Origin: Alphaproteobacteria bacterium
GTDB lineage: Bacteria; Pseudomonadota; Alphaproteobacteria; Caulobacterales; Caulobacteraceae
Assembly (NCBI GenBank): GCA_028869395.1
Contig: JAGWSE010000182.1
Location: 1 to 13,670 of the forward strand
Direction of reading: 5' to 3'
Length of the DNA: 13,670 nucleotides
Made by a program: the position numbers and the translations under genes. Shown here in pieces: positions 6,108 through 12,944 of this stretch (positions within the stretch are counted from its first letter, which is position 1; the number at the start of each line of letters is the position of its first letter). The notes below the pieces were generated by a model. That model saw nothing but the letters and a program-made list of their open reading frames with translations, was not told the DNA's origin and did not search any database.

Positions 6108-7862
6108 ATGGTGTTCCTCTTCGGAGACCGTGACAGCGTACGACGCCTGCCGAGGCTGTTGCCGACGCAGGTGGCGCCGTCGTGGGCCGATCTCGTGGCC
6201 TTCGTGGGACTCGCCGCGATAGCGATCTCGGTGGTCCGCGGCGCGCACGAAATGAGCGAGCCCCTCGCGGCGCTTCAGGCGCGGGCCGTCACGCTCGACG
6301 CCATGCGGCTGCCTGAGTATGCCCTCCTGACCACCCTGCGCATGTTCGCAGCCCTCGCCGCTTCGCTGCTGTTCACCTTCGTCGTGGCGACGCTGGCCGC
6401 CAAGAGCCGGAAGGCCGAGCTGGTGATCATCCCGGCCCTCGACATCCTCCAGTCGGTTCCGGTGCTGGGCTTCCTGACCTTCACGGTCACCTTCTTCATG
6501 GGCCTGTTCCCCGCCCGTGAGCTCGGAATCGAGCTGGCGGCCATCTTCGCAATCTTCACCAGCCAGGCCTGGAACATGGCCTTCAGTTTCTACCAGTCGC
6601 TGAGGACCGTGCCGAAGGACCTGGACGAAGTAAGCCGCCAGTTCGCCTTCTCACCCTGGCGGCGCTTCATGCGCCTGGAGCTTCCGTTCGCCACCCCCAG
6701 CCTCGTCTGGAACATGATGATGTCCATGTCGGGCGGCTGGTTCTTCGTCGTGGCGTCCGAGGCGATCACCGTGGGCAAGACCACCGTCGCGCTTCCGGGC
6801 ATCGGCTCGTGGCTGTCGCTGGCGATCGCGCGCCGGGACATGGCCGCCGTGGCCGAAGGGGTCGCCGCCATGGGCGTGGTGATCGTGCTTTACGACCAGT
6901 TGTTCTTCCGGCCGATGATCGCTTGGGCGGACAAGTTCAAGGCGGAACAGACGGCCTCGGGCGAGCGGCCGCGATCCTGGGTCTACGACCTGTTCCGCCG
7001 CACACGGGCGCTCCGTCTGAGCGCAACCCCGCTTCTGTGGCCCGCGCGCCTGCTCACCGGGATCGATTGGCCGCGGGTGGCGCGGCCTGCGCCCGTCAGG
7101 CTCGGCCCGAGGGTCGAGCGGGCCGTCAGCATCGGCTGGGTCCTGCTGGTTGGCGCGGTGCTCGTCGCGGGCGTGGCGCTCATCTGGTCCTTCGTGAGCC
7201 GCTCGCTGACCTGGCGGGACGGCCTGGACGTACTTGGTCTGGCGTCGCTGACGCTGGCGCGGGTGGTGATCCTCATCGGCCTGACCAGCCTGGTCTGGGT
7301 CCCTGTCGGCGTCTGGATCGGGCTTCGCCCGCGGTGGGCGGCGCGCCTGCAGGCGGTCACCCAGTTCCTGGCCGCCTTCCCGGCCAACGTCCTGTTCCCG
7401 TTCGCCGTGGTGATCATCGCCCGCTTCCGGCTGGATCCCAACGTGTGGCTCTCGCCCCTGATGATCCTCGGGACCCAGTGGTACATCCTGTTCAACGTGA
7501 TAGCTGGCGCGAGCGCGATCCCGAGCGACCTGAAGGAGGCCGCCGACGTGTTCGCGGTGCGCGGCTGGCGCTGGTGGCGCAGCGTCGCCTTGCCGGCAGT
7601 CTTCCCCTATTACGTGACGGGCGCGATCACCGCTTCCGGCGGCTCCTGGAACGCCAGCATCGTAGCAGAAGCGGTCAGCTGGGGACCCCAGCACTTCGAG
7701 GCGGCGGGACTGGGCGCCTACATCGCGCGGGCCACGGCGGCGGGCGACGCTCCCCGCGTGGCGCTCGGCGTGGCGGTCATGTCGATTTTCGTCATCCTGC
7801 TCAATCGGACGCTCTGGCGGCCGATGTACAAGTTCGCCGAACGCCGCCTGCGCCTGGACTAG
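6108..7862 (+). CDS. ABC transporter permease with two fused permease domains (NitT/TauT-like anion class)
   Basis: The 584-residue product contains two BPD_transp_1 permease domains in tandem. Domain 1 (about 70-275) has its ATPase-contacting EAA loop at about 165-195 (VPKDLDEVSRQFAFSPW). Domain 2 (about 375-580) has its loop at about 471-500 (IPSDLKEAADVFAVRGW). Each half ends alike: FFRPMIAWADKF (266-277) and LWRPMYKFAERR (569-580), direct evidence of internal duplication. This layout matches the 'duplicated permease component' of anion ABC importers related to nitrate/sulfonate/taurine systems (COG4986-type). One polypeptide would supply both membrane halves for the ATPase encoded nine bases downstream. 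No periplasmic binding protein is encoded nearby, so substrate and even direction are open. ATG 6108 is the first good start; its ribosome site is weak. Confidence 0.9.
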   Translation: MVFLFGDRDSVRRLPRLLPTQVAPSWADLVAFVGLAAIAISVVRGAHEMSEPLAALQARAVTLDAMRLPEYALLTTLRMFAALAASLLFTFVVATLAAKSRKAELVIIPALDILQSVPVLGFLTFTVTFFMGLFPARELGIELAAIFAIFTSQAWNMAFSFYQSLRTVPKDLDEVSRQFAFSPWRRFMRLELPFATPSLVWNMMMSMSGGWFFVVASEAITVGKTTVALPGIGSWLSLAIARRDMAAVAEGVAAMGVVIVLYDQLFFRPMIAWADKFKAEQTASGERPRSWVYDLFRRTRALRLSATPLLWPARLLTGIDWPRVARPAPVRLGPRVERAVSIGWVLLVGAVLVAGVALIWSFVSRSLTWRDGLDVLGLASLTLARVVILIGLTSLVWVPVGVWIGLRPRWAARLQAVTQFLAAFPANVLFPFAVVIIARFRLDPNVWLSPLMILGTQWYILFNVIAGASAIPSDLKEAADVFAVRGWRWWRSVALPAVFPYYVTGAITASGGSWNASIVAEAVSWGPQHFEAAGLGAYIARATAAGDAPRVALGVAVMSIFVILLNRTLWRPMYKFAERRLRLD

Positions 7863-7871
7863 GAGGCCGCC

Positions 7872-9185
7872 ATGCAAACCACCCTTCTCGGCCGCCCCCT
7901 CGTCGAAGTGACGAAGCTGCGCCATGTCTACGGCAAGCCGGGCGACGGGGATCTGCTCGTCCTGGACGATGTGAATCTCGCACTGGCGGAAAACGAGATC
8001 GTTGGCCTCCTCGGCCGCTCGGGGTCCGGCAAGTCGACGCTGCTGCGCTCGATCGCGGGCCTCATCGCCCCCACCTCGGGCGATATCGCGTTCGCCACCA
8101 ATCCCGAGCGCGGACGGCCGGTGAGCGTCAGCATGGTCTTCCAGACCTTCGCCCTCTTCCCCTGGCTGACGGTGCAGCAGAACGTCGAGCTCGGGCTCGA
8201 AGCCAAGGGCGCGGCCGCCGAGGTGCGGCGCAAGCGCGCTCTGGCGGCCATCGACCTGATCGGGCTCGACGGGTTCGAGAACGCCTATCCCAAGGAGCTC
8301 TCGGGCGGGATGCGCCAGAGGGTGGGCCTTGCGCGCGCCCTTGTGGTGGATCCGGACATCCTGCTGATGGACGAGCCCTTCTCGGCCCTCGACGTGCTCA
8401 CTGCCGAGACCTTGCGCACAGACCTCCTCGACCTGTGGTGCGAAGGACGGATGCAGATCAAGTCCATCCTGATGGTGACGCACAACATCGAGGAGGCGGT
8501 GCTCATGTGCGACCGGATCCTGGTGTTTTCATCCAATCCCGGGCGGATCGTCAGTGAAGTGCGCGTCGAGCTTCCACAGCCGCGCAACCGGCAGGACCCG
8601 CGGTTCCGCAGGCTCGTGGACGAAATCTACACGCGCATGACCCAGCGCGGCGCCGGCGAGGCACGCCGCGCGGACGGACTGTTCCCCGGCGTCGGCATCG
8701 GCATGCTGCTGCCGCAGGTTTCCACCAACACTCTCTCCGGCCTGATGGAGGCGGTCGCGGCCGAGCCCTTCCGCGGCAAGGCGGACCTTCCGGAGCTTGC
8801 GGAAGACCTGCTCTACGAAGCCGACGAACTCCTGCGCGTGGCCGAGACGCTGCAGCTCATGCGGTTCGCGGAGGTCGAGGGCGGCGACATCCGGCTCACG
8901 GCCGCGGGACGACGGTACGTCGACGCCGATGTCGACACGCGCAAGCAGCTCTTCAGCGAACACCTGCTGGCCTATGTGCCGCTCGCCGCCTACATCCGCC
9001 GCGAGCTGGACAACGATCCGGACCACGAGGTGCCGGCCGGACGCGTGCGCGACGAGCTGGAGGAGCTCATGTCCCCCGACTACGCCGAAGAGACGTTGAA
9101 ATCCCTGGTCACCTGGGCCCGCTACGCCGAAGCCTTCGCGTACGACGACGGCGCCGACCTGTTCACGCTCGATAACCCGAGCTGA
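7872..9185 (+). CDS. ABC transporter ATP-binding protein with C-terminal AAA-associated domain
   Basis: The product has 437 residues. Residues 1-260 are an ABC ATPase of the NrtD/SsuB/TauB type: Walker A GRSGSGKST (48-56), Q-loop Q91, signature LSGGM (143-147), Walker B ILLMDEP (163-169), H-loop H204 in VTHNIEEAV. About 285-430 matches the AAA-associated C-terminal domain (AAA_assoc_C) found on such ATPases: a mostly helical, acidic segment including RLTAAGRRYVDAD (341-353) and VPLAAYIRRELDND (369-382), with winged-helix-like character. Ordinary NrtD/SsuB proteins are about 250-270 residues, so about 170 residues are extra and may regulate activity. The ribosome site AGGAGG (7861-7866) overlaps the permease stop codon, coupling the two genes. 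The ATPase pairs with that duplicated permease. Substrate is unknown. Confidence 0.92.
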   Translation: MQTTLLGRPLVEVTKLRHVYGKPGDGDLLVLDDVNLALAENEIVGLLGRSGSGKSTLLRSIAGLIAPTSGDIAFATNPERGRPVSVSMVFQTFALFPWLTVQQNVELGLEAKGAAAEVRRKRALAAIDLIGLDGFENAYPKELSGGMRQRVGLARALVVDPDILLMDEPFSALDVLTAETLRTDLLDLWCEGRMQIKSILMVTHNIEEAVLMCDRILVFSSNPGRIVSEVRVELPQPRNRQDPRFRRLVDEIYTRMTQRGAGEARRADGLFPGVGIGMLLPQVSTNTLSGLMEAVAAEPFRGKADLPELAEDLLYEADELLRVAETLQLMRFAEVEGGDIRLTAAGRRYVDADVDTRKQLFSEHLLAYVPLAAYIRRELDNDPDHEVPAGRVRDELEELMSPDYAEETLKSLVTWARYAEAFAYDDGADLFTLDNPS

Positions 9186-9196
9186 CGCCGCGGGCG

Positions 9197-9219
9197 GGCG
9201 CGGTCGCGGACGCCGCGCC
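9197..9219. terminator. GC hairpin between convergent genes, possible bidirectional terminator
   Basis: GGCGCGG (9197-9203) pairs perfectly with CCGCGCC (9213-9219) around a nine-base loop. It fills most of the 34-base gap between the stop codons of the transporter ATPase and folD. No T-run follows on either strand, so intrinsic termination is uncertain. Confidence 0.4.
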
Positions 9220-10128
9220 TCAGGCCTCCAGGCCCGCGGCGCGCTTGGCGGCTGTCACCGTGTTCTGCAGCAGGGCGGCCACGGTCATCAGGCCCACGCC
9301 GCCCGGCACCGGCGTGATCCAGCCGGCGACCTGGGCCGCCTCCTTGAAATGCACGTCGCCCACGACCTTGGTCTTGCCCTGCGCCGCCTTCTCGGGGTTG
9401 TCGAACGGCACACGATTGATGCCCACGTCGATGACCGCCGCGCCGGGCTTGATCCAATCGCCGCGGATCATCCTCGGTCGACCGACCGCGGCGACCAGGA
9501 TATCGGCCTCGCGGCAGACGGCGGCCAGATCGCGGGTGCGGGAGTGGGCGATGGTCACCGTGCAGTCGGCCTGCAGCAGCAGTTGCGCGATCGGCCGCCC
9601 GACGAGCATTGAGCGGCCGACCACCACCGCCCTCCGGCCTGTCAGGTCGCCCACCGCCTCGCGCAGCAGCATCATGCAGCCGACCGGCGTGCAGGGATAA
9701 AGACCGGGCAAGCCGCTCGCCAGCCGGCCGGCGTTGATCATGGTCAGCCCGTCGACGTCCTTCTCCGGATCGAGCATGGCCAGCACCGCTCGTTCGTCCA
9801 GGTGCTTAGGCAGCGGCAGCTGCACGAGGATGCCGTGGATCGCGGGATCGGCGTTCAGGGCCTTCACCAGCGACACCAGCTCGTCCTGCGTCGTCTCTGC
9901 GGGCAGCCGATAGGTGGCCGAATGCATGCCGGCCGCCAGCGAATGCTCGCCCTTGGAACGGACATAGATCTGGCTCGCGGGATCGTCGCCGACCAGCACA
10001 ACCGCCAGGCCGGGCTGCAGGCCGTGCTCGGCCCTCAGGCGCGCCACCTCGTCGGCGACGTCGCGCCTGAGGCGTTCGGCGTAGATCTTGCCGTCGATGA
10101 TCTGGGCTGGGGATGCAGGCTCGGCCAT
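9220..10128 (-). CDS. folD: Bifunctional methylene-tetrahydrofolate dehydrogenase / methenyl-tetrahydrofolate cyclohydrolase FolD
   Basis: The 302-residue product is full length (E. coli FolD is 288). It interconverts 5,10-methylene- and 10-formyl-tetrahydrofolate using NADP+, supplying one-carbon units for purines and formyl-Met. Seen here: the YVRSK motif with catalytic Lys59, Gln103 in GILVQLPLP, Asp126 in DVDG (these match E. coli K54, Q98 and D121), the nucleotide-binding GRSMLVGRP (171-179), and VIDVGINR (232-239). The usually invariant PGGVGPMT motif reads PGGVGLMT (275-282), a Pro-to-Leu change next to the active site. ATG 10128 has GGAG seven bases upstream. The gene converges on the transporter ATPase and diverges from the iron-permease-family gene. 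Housekeeping function is clear. Confidence 0.97.
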   Translation of the reverse strand: MAEPASPAQIIDGKIYAERLRRDVADEVARLRAEHGLQPGLAVVLVGDDPASQIYVRSKGEHSLAAGMHSATYRLPAETTQDELVSLVKALNADPAIHGILVQLPLPKHLDERAVLAMLDPEKDVDGLTMINAGRLASGLPGLYPCTPVGCMMLLREAVGDLTGRRAVVVGRSMLVGRPIAQLLLQADCTVTIAHSRTRDLAAVCREADILVAAVGRPRMIRGDWIKPGAAVIDVGINRVPFDNPEKAAQGKTKVVGDVHFKEAAQVAGWITPVPGGVGLMTVAALLQNTVTAAKRAAGLEA

Positions 10129-10206
10129 GTCGCGCTCCGGAACTGGGTTCCCGACTACCCGTTCAGCCCAAGCTGATCAAACGAGAGCGAGAGGTCGCAT
10201 CCGTCT
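10129..10206. promoter_or_regulatory. Divergent promoter region, folD / iron-permease-family gene
   Basis: The 78 bases serve both divergent genes. A short inverted repeat (GGAAC at 10139-10143, GTTCC at 10147-10151) lies close to the folD ribosome site and could be an operator. I see no clear -35/-10 pair on either strand, and the plus-strand gene has only a weak purine-rich site (GAGAGG) upstream. Confidence 0.4.
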
Positions 10207-10674
10207 ATGCCGAATCTGAGCCAGGTGTTCACGCAAGCCGCGAGCGCGACCTCACGATGGACAGGCCGGGCGTCGGCCTTCCTGCTGTGCTGCCTCATCG
10301 TGGTCATCTGGGCCCTCTCCGGCCCGTTCTTCCACTACTCGGATACGTGGCAGCTGGTGATCAACACCGGCACGACCATAGTGACCTTCCTGATGGTGTT
10401 CCTGATCCAGAACACCCAGAACCGCGACAACGCGGCTCTGCAGGCCAAGCTCGACGAGCTGATCCGCGCCTCGGAGGCCAAGAACGAGTTCATCGGCATC
10501 GAGCACCTGTCCGACCAGGAACTCGACGGGATTCTGGAGGAGTGCGAAAGGCACCGCCCCGACGCTCTGCGCCGCGCCGAGGCCCGCGCCGACACCAAGC
10601 GCAAGGCGGAGATCAGGGAAGCCCGCAAGGCTGCGACCCGCCGAGCCCGCGCGCCGGCCCGCAAGCGCGCCTAG
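10207..10674 (+). CDS. Low-affinity iron permease family small membrane protein
   Basis: The product has 155 residues and two transmembrane helices (about 24-40 and 50-68). The segment WALSGPFFHYSDTWQLVINT (35-54), the following GTTIVTFLMVFLIQNTQNRD (55-74) and the amphipathic AALQAKLDELIRA (76-88) are the hallmark of the bacterial low-affinity iron permease family (PF04120). That family is named after the much larger yeast Fet4. Bacterial members are short two-helix proteins, and transport of iron by them is not established. From about 120 on the tail is strongly basic (many R, K and A) and is probably cytoplasmic. ATG 10207 is the first plausible start. The gene converges with the NUDIX gene; both use the same CTAG (10671-10674) for their stop codons. 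Confidence 0.8.
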   Translation: MPNLSQVFTQAASATSRWTGRASAFLLCCLIVVIWALSGPFFHYSDTWQLVINTGTTIVTFLMVFLIQNTQNRDNAALQAKLDELIRASEAKNEFIGIEHLSDQELDGILEECERHRPDALRRAEARADTKRKAEIREARKAATRRARAPARKRA

Positions 10675-11126
10675 GCCCGCCGCTCCCGCAGCCAGCTCAC
10701 CAGCGCCCACACGTGCGACTCGCGGTCCAGCGCGAGCAGCGCCTCGTGCGGGTCCGCCCAATAGAGGGTGTGGTCCTCTTCGATCTTCAGAGGCGCCGCC
10801 TCGCGCACGACCCGGGCGGCGAAAAACACTCCGCGAGTGTTGCGGGAGACGCCCTTCTCGTTGACGAAGTAGTGGTCGGCCCTGACCACCTCCGCCCCGA
10901 TGTCGATGACCAGCCCCGCCTCCTCGCCGCACTCGCGGATCGCCGCCTGGGCTTCCGTCTCGCCGGGATCGACGCCGCCGCCGGGCAAATCGGTCCGCCC
11001 GCCGCCGTCCTCGAAGGTGACCCGCACCAGAGCGATCTTGCCATCGCGCTCGACGACCGCGAACGCCGCCGGGCGGTCCGGATAGTCGCGGCCGACGTCG
11101 GGCCGCCCGAACTGCGGGATGCCCAT
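10671..11126 (-). CDS. NUDIX hydrolase
   Basis: The product has 151 residues. The Nudix box GX5EX7REUXEEXGU is complete at residues 50-72: G50, E56, R64, E65, E68, E69, G71; the U position 66 is a cysteine where a hydrophobic residue is usual. These glutamates bind the Mg2+ that cleaves nucleoside-diphosphate-X compounds. The preceding strand KIALVRVTFEDGGGRTDLPGG is typical. The exact substrate cannot be read from the sequence; MutT-like nucleotide sanitation or another dinucleotide is possible. It is the last gene of a three-gene minus-strand operon: its ATG (11126) shares a base with the nuclease stop (TGATG), so translation is probably coupled. It overlaps the convergent gene by four bases. 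Confidence 0.92.
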   Translation of the reverse strand: MGIPQFGRPDVGRDYPDRPAAFAVVERDGKIALVRVTFEDGGGRTDLPGGGVDPGETEAQAAIRECGEEAGLVIDIGAEVVRADHYFVNEKGVSRNTRGVFFAARVVREAAPLKIEEDHTLYWADPHEALLALDRESHVWALVSWLRERRA

Positions 11127-12136
11127 CAGTCCGTCCCGTAGAGCGTCGGATAGGGATCGACGCGGCCGGCCTCGACGTCGCTGACGGCAATGGCTGGCTT
11201 GTAGCCCAGTGTCTCGTGCTCGCTCATCCGCCAGGCCTCCACGATCTCGTCGCGCAGCTCGCTCGCCCCCGCCGCGATCCGGCGCGTGGCGAACGCGGTC
11301 CCCCGGGGATCGCCGGCCGCCAGGCCGCCCGCCTTCACCATCTCGTAGAACGGGATGACCAGCCGTCCGGTCGCAGCGAGGTAATCCTCGATCCGCTGCT
11401 GCATGGCGCAGCGGCAGTCGTGGAACGGCGCGACATCGGCCACCACGTCGGCCTCCTTCACGTTGGCGCGCACGAATGGGCCCTCGAAGGGCACGTGCAG
11501 CTTGTCGGTCGAATAGCCCTGGGGATTCGGATATGGGCCCCAGCCGTTGAAGTGGACGGTCACGTGCAGCGGCTGGCTGCCGTCGCCCACGAAGTGCGAG
11601 AGCAGGCCGATGTCGACGAGGATCAGCGCCTCGCGCCGCCGGCGGTCGGCGGCGAACCAGGCGCGATGCTCCGCCCAGGCGGGATTGGCCTCTGCGGCCG
11701 CGAGTACGCGCCAGTAGGCGAAATCCCTGGCGAGCTGCTGGTACTGATCGAGGATCGAATAGGGCAGCCAGCCCGCCTTCCAGCTGTCCTGGCCCACGGC
11801 GCGCAGTTCGGTGTCGTAAGCCTCGCGTGTGGGTGGCAGGGTGGCGAGCGTCGGTCCGCCGAAGATGGTCCCGTCGTCGCCCAAGTCGATGAAATGCGCG
11901 GAGTCGCGGTCGCTGTCCCAGGCCTTGCCGGCGCCGCGACCGAGGTCGGGCTCGCGCGAATATTCGCCCGCGTCGAGGGCCGCCTCGGGCGTGTGCAGGA
12001 AGCCGGGCAAGTCCGCCGGAAGGGCGCGCACGGCGATCTCGCCGATCATTCGATGGCCTGTGCTGCCCCAGGCGAGCGCGCTCGCGGGCGCGGCCGCCAG
12101 AGCCGCGGAGAGCGCAAGAACTGCGAAGCGTTTCAT
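11126..12136 (-). CDS. Secreted S1/P1-type zinc-dependent nuclease
   Basis: The product has 336 residues. A Sec signal peptide (1-22, ending PASALA) would be cut just before W23, leaving the N-terminal Trp that, with its free amino group, binds zinc in this family. Candidate zinc ligands follow P1 nuclease spacing: W23 and H28 (WGSTGH), D64, H81 (SAHFIDL), H181, D185, H191 (HFVGDGSQPLH), H214. The last ligand, Asp in P1, is E218 here (LHVPFEGP). Such enzymes degrade single-stranded DNA/RNA and act as 3'-nucleotidases, here probably in the periplasm or outside for nucleotide scavenging. ATG 12136 overlaps the GST stop by four bases (ATGA). An open frame extends further upstream but runs antisense-like through the GST gene and lacks a signal peptide. 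Confidence 0.88.
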   Translation of the reverse strand: MKRFAVLALSAALAAAPASALAWGSTGHRMIGEIAVRALPADLPGFLHTPEAALDAGEYSREPDLGRGAGKAWDSDRDSAHFIDLGDDGTIFGGPTLATLPPTREAYDTELRAVGQDSWKAGWLPYSILDQYQQLARDFAYWRVLAAAEANPAWAEHRAWFAADRRRREALILVDIGLLSHFVGDGSQPLHVTVHFNGWGPYPNPQGYSTDKLHVPFEGPFVRANVKEADVVADVAPFHDCRCAMQQRIEDYLAATGRLVIPFYEMVKAGGLAAGDPRGTAFATRRIAAGASELRDEIVEAWRMSEHETLGYKPAIAVSDVEAGRVDPYPTLYGTD

Positions 12137-12762
12137 GGCTCCGGTTTGGCGGCTCGCCTCGCCCAAGGCAAGCCGCCTCCGCCTGCGATGCCTAGCGCTT
12201 GCTCCACCCGCCAGATCCAGTCCTGGACCTTCGGATACTCCGAGAGCTCGAAGCCGCCCTCCCAGGCCACGCGCGTGTAGGCGACGAGAGCGATATCGGC
12301 CAGGCTCAGCCGGTCCGCCACGAGATAATCCTGGGTCGCCAGCGCGCCTTCGAGTCGCTGCAGCGCCGCGCGCCCCCGCTCCACGATCTTGGGCTCGAGC
12401 TCGGCAGGCGACGTTCCGAGATAGCGCACCTGGAAACGCGCAACGGCGATGTAGGGCTCGTGGCTGTACTGCTCCCAGAACAGCCACTCGAACATCTTCG
12501 CCCGCTCGTAGGCGTCGGCCGGGATCAGGTCCGAGGCTTCGGCGAGGTGCAGGATGATCGCATTGGACTGAGCGAGCGAGCGTCCGTCGTCGAGCACCAC
12601 CGTGGGCACCTGCCCGGCGGGGTTCACCGCCAGGAATGCCGGCGTGCGGGATTCTCCTTTGAGAATATCTGTCTCGATCCACTCGTAGGCCAGGCCCAGA
12701 CGGTCGGCCGTCCACTTCACTTTCAGGCAGTTTCCAGAGATCGAGTCCCCAAAAATTCTCAT
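12133..12762 (-). CDS. Glutathione S-transferase family protein
   Basis: The product has 209 residues. The N-terminal thioredoxin-like domain (1-77) has SISGNCLKV (7-15), where Ser9 is the likely glutathione-activating residue of bacterial GSTs. The cis-proline P53 (GQVPTVV) and the QSNAII motif with S66 bind glutathione. The helical C-terminal domain (about 85-200) carries the N-capping LSLADIALVAYTRV (152-165). It probably conjugates or reduces electrophiles with glutathione; the substrate is unknown. ATG 12762 is chosen because AAGGAGG lies five bases upstream. An in-frame ATG at 12786 would add eight residues and place this ribosome site inside the gene. It heads the operon with the nuclease and NUDIX genes. 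Confidence 0.93.
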   Translation of the reverse strand: MRIFGDSISGNCLKVKWTADRLGLAYEWIETDILKGESRTPAFLAVNPAGQVPTVVLDDGRSLAQSNAIILHLAEASDLIPADAYERAKMFEWLFWEQYSHEPYIAVARFQVRYLGTSPAELEPKIVERGRAALQRLEGALATQDYLVADRLSLADIALVAYTRVAWEGGFELSEYPKVQDWIWRVEQALGIAGGGGLPWARRAAKPEP

Positions 12763-12944
12763 GCTCGCCTCCTTGGATGGGCGCATGGGATGCGCACGAT
12801 CGCCTGGGAAGACAAGCGTTCCTTAATCCTCTGTGGGTTTAGCTAATCTGACAGCGCAGGACACGACGCCCCTTAAGGGTTGCCCTCAAGGGCCCTGGCG
12901 GGTACGAGTCCGCACACCAGTTCAACGACGAAGGAGACGCCGTC
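12763..12944. promoter_or_regulatory. Divergent regulatory region, GST operon / 3D-domain gene
   Basis: These 182 bases separate two divergent transcripts and hold several symmetric elements: GCGCAT-GGG-ATGCGC (12781-12795) near the GST start, TTAGCTAA (12839-12846), and the pair CCCTTAAGGG (12870-12879) and CCCTCAAGGG (12883-12892) toward the 3D gene. Read on the minus strand, GCTAAACC around 12837-12844 is close to the Caulobacter -10 (GCTANAWC). No matching -35 is evident. No gene is visible here. Confidence 0.5.
12768..12774 (-). promoter_or_regulatory. Strong ribosome binding site that fixes the GST start
   Basis: AAGGAGG on the minus strand, five bases before the ATG at 12762, is the best Shine-Dalgarno match I found in the window. 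It rules against the ATG at 12786. Confidence 0.8.

Noticed and set aside
5835..6248. 137-codon minus-strand frame in the spacer and permease start
   Set aside because: No ribosome site, no recognisable motif, arginine-rich, and overlaps the real permease N-terminus.
6651..8483. 610-codon open frame on the minus strand opposite the anion transporter
   Set aside because: Same shadow character (D, H, R, G-rich) and covers two genes with complete ABC motifs on the other strand.
12137..12715. Upstream extension of the nuclease reading frame through the GST gene
   Set aside because: It would remove the signal peptide from the N-terminus and overlap GST almost fully. The ATGA-overlapping start at 12136 explains the protein.
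12839..12846. TTAGCTAA as a firm bidirectional -10 promoter element
   Set aside because: Matches the alphaproteobacterial -10 only in part and no -35 is present at the right distance on either strand; kept only as a note.
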